A DNA stretch of 43,032 nt, from contig JAJPIM010000031.1 of assembly GCA_021324775.1 (NCBI GenBank), positions 1 through 43,032 of the forward strand, given 5' to 3'. Source of the stretch: Gemmatimonadota bacterium (GTDB lineage: Bacteria > Gemmatimonadota > Gemmatimonadetes > Gemmatimonadales > Gemmatimonadaceae). Positions 40,960-43,032 of the stretch are shown piece by piece. The position numbers and the translations under genes are program-made. Every line of letters begins with the position of its first letter. Within the stretch, counting starts at the first letter, position 1. The notes under the pieces are model-generated. The model made no database searches, was not told the origin of the DNA, and worked only from the letters and a program-made list of their open reading frames with translations.

Positions 40960-42504
40960 CTACGTGGGGCCGGTCGCCGCGAGCCGCTCGCGAGGCCGGC
41001 CATCGGCGTCCTCGACAATCACCTCGAAGGCACGAGGCGACGGACCGGCCAGCGTCACATTGCCATCCGCACTCACAGCCGTGGCGCGCACCGCCCGGCG
41101 GAGGGATCGCCATTCCGTAATGCGCTGCAACGGAGCCATGTACGGATGCTCGGCCGCCAGCGCCGCGACTAGCCGCTCGAACGCGGCGGGCGCACCCGGA
41201 AAACCCAGAGCCGCCGTAAGGTTGGGATGCCAGAGTCCGACCCACAAACCCTCGGCCCGGCGGCATACGTCGGCGAGTGCCATGGCGTCGGCAATCCATT
41301 GGCCGGGATCTTCGATCCCCTGGTACTTGCTCTGCGCGCGATCCATCCACACGAGCGGTACCTCGTCGAGCGGCAACGTTCGCTGCCCAGCGGCGTCCCA
41401 CGCCGGGACGACATCGACCACACCCAGCCGAAACGCGTTCCGGTCAGGGAACCCATAGGTCGCGTCATAGCTGAATCCCGCACCGGCCATCCACCGCTGG
41501 GTCACTCCCGGCCGCATGCGCAAATAATGCTGGCGGACGCCCACCGCGTCCGCGGCGGACAGCGCGCGTAGGCGTACGCGCTGTTCGCCGAACACGCCCG
41601 CCGCATCGCCGGTCGCGAAGCTGCCGTGCAGTCCGAGCTCGTGCCCGCGCGCGACGACGGCGCGCATGATCCGCCGAGCGGCGGGCGATTCCGGCCGATA
41701 GGTCAGGTCTCCGGCGCGAAAAGTGGCAGCGGTCGGCGTGCCACAGAGCATGAACCACGTGGATGTCACGCCGTACCGTTGCTCCGCATCGAGCACTGCC
41801 CGGACGCCGGCCCAGACTGGATCGCCACCCGTCTGGCCCGCGGCCGCGGCCAGGACGCCGGCCGCCAGGCGCCCCTGCCCTTTACTCACCAGTTCCACCA
41901 GGCGGAGCGCCGTGAACGCAGGCCACGCCGCCACGACGTCGACGTCGTGCGTGAGCGCCGCGCACCACCGGTGCCCGTCCGGCCATGGGGCGAGCACGCG
42001 CACCGGCCGCGACCCGGCAGCCTGCGCGACGGCCTCGCGGAGGCGCGCGCTTGCGGTCGAGACAACCGGCTCGCGCTCGACGCCGGCGGCGACCAGCGGG
42101 TTGGCGGCCGATGGAGTCCTGCCGTAGCGATCGCGCGCCGGCGATGCCTGCTCGATCGCCGCACCGGCGATGTCAGCTACGCCGCGAAGCAGCGCTCGCG
42201 GCACCGTGACCGCCCCATCGGCGACTGCGATGACCTCCGCGAGACTCGCCACCGCCTGCACGGACGGAGTGCCATCCACCGGCGTCGCGAGCGTGCCAGT
42301 GTAGAGCGTCACCACCGATGAGCTGGAGGGCGCCGGCGCGCCGGTGTCGTCCAGTACGACGAGGCGCGATAGATCGACGAGCACACCCAGCCCGTACTCT
42401 TCAGCGGGGCTGAGCGCGAGCGCCGCTGGCGCGATGCGAATCACGAGACGCCGCCGGTGGCGCGGCGCCGCATCGCCGGATCGCATGGCCGGCAGATTGG
42501 CCAT
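40960..42504 (-). CDS. Polysaccharide deacetylase-family protein
   Basis: The start is ATG 42504 (MANLPAMRSGD); a longer frame to 42609 is unlikely, since it enters the region of the divergent acyltransferase gene. 514 residues. The N-terminal 160 residues are an uncharacterised domain. The deacetylase NodB-like part follows: motif 1 as CAALTHDVDVV (metal Asp), motif 2 as RGHELGLHGSFA (H-x3-H type), then RHYLR-like QHYLRMRP and a late GLWHPNLT. The THDVD version of motif 1 is common in capsule/exopolysaccharide cluster members. It removes N-acetyl groups from glycans or from lipid-linked precursors. It is divergent from the acyltransferase at 42572 and convergent with the kinase-permease gene. 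Confidence 0.82.
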   Translation of the reverse strand: MANLPAMRSGDAAPRHRRRLVIRIAPAALALSPAEEYGLGVLVDLSRLVVLDDTGAPAPSSSSVVTLYTGTLATPVDGTPSVQAVASLAEVIAVADGAVTVPRALLRGVADIAGAAIEQASPARDRYGRTPSAANPLVAAGVEREPVVSTASARLREAVAQAAGSRPVRVLAPWPDGHRWCAALTHDVDVVAAWPAFTALRLVELVSKGQGRLAAGVLAAAAGQTGGDPVWAGVRAVLDAEQRYGVTSTWFMLCGTPTAATFRAGDLTYRPESPAARRIMRAVVARGHELGLHGSFATGDAAGVFGEQRVRLRALSAADAVGVRQHYLRMRPGVTQRWMAGAGFSYDATYGFPDRNAFRLGVVDVVPAWDAAGQRTLPLDEVPLVWMDRAQSKYQGIEDPGQWIADAMALADVCRRAEGLWVGLWHPNLTAALGFPGAPAAFERLVAALAAEHPYMAPLQRITEWRSLRRAVRATAVSADGNVTLAGPSPRAFEVIVEDADGRPRERLAATGPT

Positions 42505-42571
42505 CCCGCAGCGTCCGAAGCGGATGCCGGGCGCTTGACGGCAGCCACGCGCCCGCGCCACCTTCCGGCCC

Positions 42572-43032
42572 GTGGCCCGGACGCTGCTCCCCAAGTCGCG
42601 CATTCCCATCGGCCACCTGCTGTGCTTCGGGTGGCTTCCGAGCCCGGTGAAGGTCTGGGCATACCGGGCGCTACTCGGCTACCGCATCGGGCGACGCGTG
42701 CGCATAGCCTTTGGCGGCGTGATCATCGGGACCGACGTCGAGTTGGGAGACCACGTAGAGATCGGGTTGCTCACCGTCGTGCAAGGGCGGCGGATACGCA
42801 TCGGCCGTCATTCGAGTATCGGCACGATGTCGTACGTGTCCTGTGAGCAGATCGAGATCGGCGAAGACGCGCGCATCCGCGAGCAGGTGTTCGTCGGCGG
42901 CCCGCAGCTTCCCGAATCCCGGTTCTCACTCGGCGATCGAACGATAGTGCTGCAGATGGCCAACATCAATCCGACGAAGCCCGTCGTGATCGGCGATGAT
43001 ACCGGGATCGGCGGCCACTGCCTCATCTTTAC
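42572..43032 (+). CDS. Left-handed beta-helix (hexapeptide) acyltransferase, C-terminus outside window
   Basis: The frame is open from GTG 42572 to the right edge (153 codons), so it has no stop here. Hexapeptide repeats of the [LIV]-G-x4 type are regular: IGRRVRIAFGG, IGTDVELGDHVEIG, IRIGRHSSIGTMSYV, IEIGEDARIREQV, VIGDDTGIGGH. This is the fold of WbbJ/LpxA-type O-acetyltransferases that modify sugars in capsule or lipopolysaccharide. It pairs sensibly with the divergent polysaccharide deacetylase and the nearby glycosyltransferase genes. The catalytic histidine is probably beyond the window. The start is tentative, as no clear Shine-Dalgarno is visible. Confidence 0.78.
   Translation, partial: MARTLLPKSRIPIGHLLCFGWLPSPVKVWAYRALLGYRIGRRVRIAFGGVIIGTDVELGDHVEIGLLTVVQGRRIRIGRHSSIGTMSYVSCEQIEIGEDARIREQVFVGGPQLPESRFSLGDRTIVLQMANINPTKPVVIGDDTGIGGHCLIF

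Overview
The window is GC-rich, densely coded bacterial chromosome with no rRNA, tRNA, IS element or CRISPR array that I can see. Gene content points to a Gemmatimonadota-like or acidobacterial soil bacterium: receptor Ser/Thr kinases with TolB-like and TPR parts, an ADOP/MacB-type permease, large TonB-dependent receptors with an ECF sigma/anti-sigma pair, and a YfhO-type membrane protein. That placement is inference from gene families only.

Layout. 1-5.3 kb: a secreted CocE/S15-type hydrolase (partial), a secreted alkaline-phosphatase-superfamily protein and a kinase-TolB-TPR sensor. 5.3-9.8 kb: a 3'-truncated DinB-like gene behind an 18-bp perfect palindrome, then a minus-strand operon of TonB-dependent receptor, ECF sigma factor and anti-sigma factor. 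9.8-11.8 kb: a compact cassette of two small membrane proteins with histidines in or near the membrane segments plus a Tat-exported Rieske protein, possibly a b-type cytochrome/Rieske redox module. 11.9-13.55 kb: a TacA-TacT (DUF1778/GNAT) toxin-antitoxin pair with an SDR gene overlapping the toxin by 4 nt, driven by a near-consensus promoter that appears to make a leaderless mRNA. 13.6-15.8 kb: a second TonB-dependent receptor.

16-23 kb is the centrepiece: a LysR regulator and an NAD-type formate dehydrogenase operon. The catalytic subunit is interrupted by an in-frame UGA at the active-site position, followed at the canonical 18-nt distance by a bacterial SECIS hairpin with a GGUCU loop, so it should be a selenoprotein. 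Its usual N-terminal half ([2Fe-2S], two [4Fe-4S] and the Mo/W-bisMGD [4Fe-4S] domain) is not on the same polypeptide. It is a separate gene two positions downstream, after a fused NuoE-NuoF diaphorase. The alpha subunit is therefore split at one point and its halves are in reversed order. fdhD closes the operon.

23-43 kb: a DUF2378/V4R-like protein, a methyltransferase/FAD-oxidoreductase pair, a YfgM-like TPR protein with a clear terminator, a protein with two tandem HTH-like repeats, a HAD phosphatase, dapF, and an envelope-polysaccharide group (polyprenol-P-mannose synthase-like GT2, YfhO, methyltransferase, flippase-like LPG_synthase_TM protein, GT4, polysaccharide deacetylase, hexapeptide acyltransferase). 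A Ser/Thr kinase fused to an ADOP permease sits among them. A run of about ten 13-15-bp tandem repeats lies in the divergent region at 36.02-36.17 kb.
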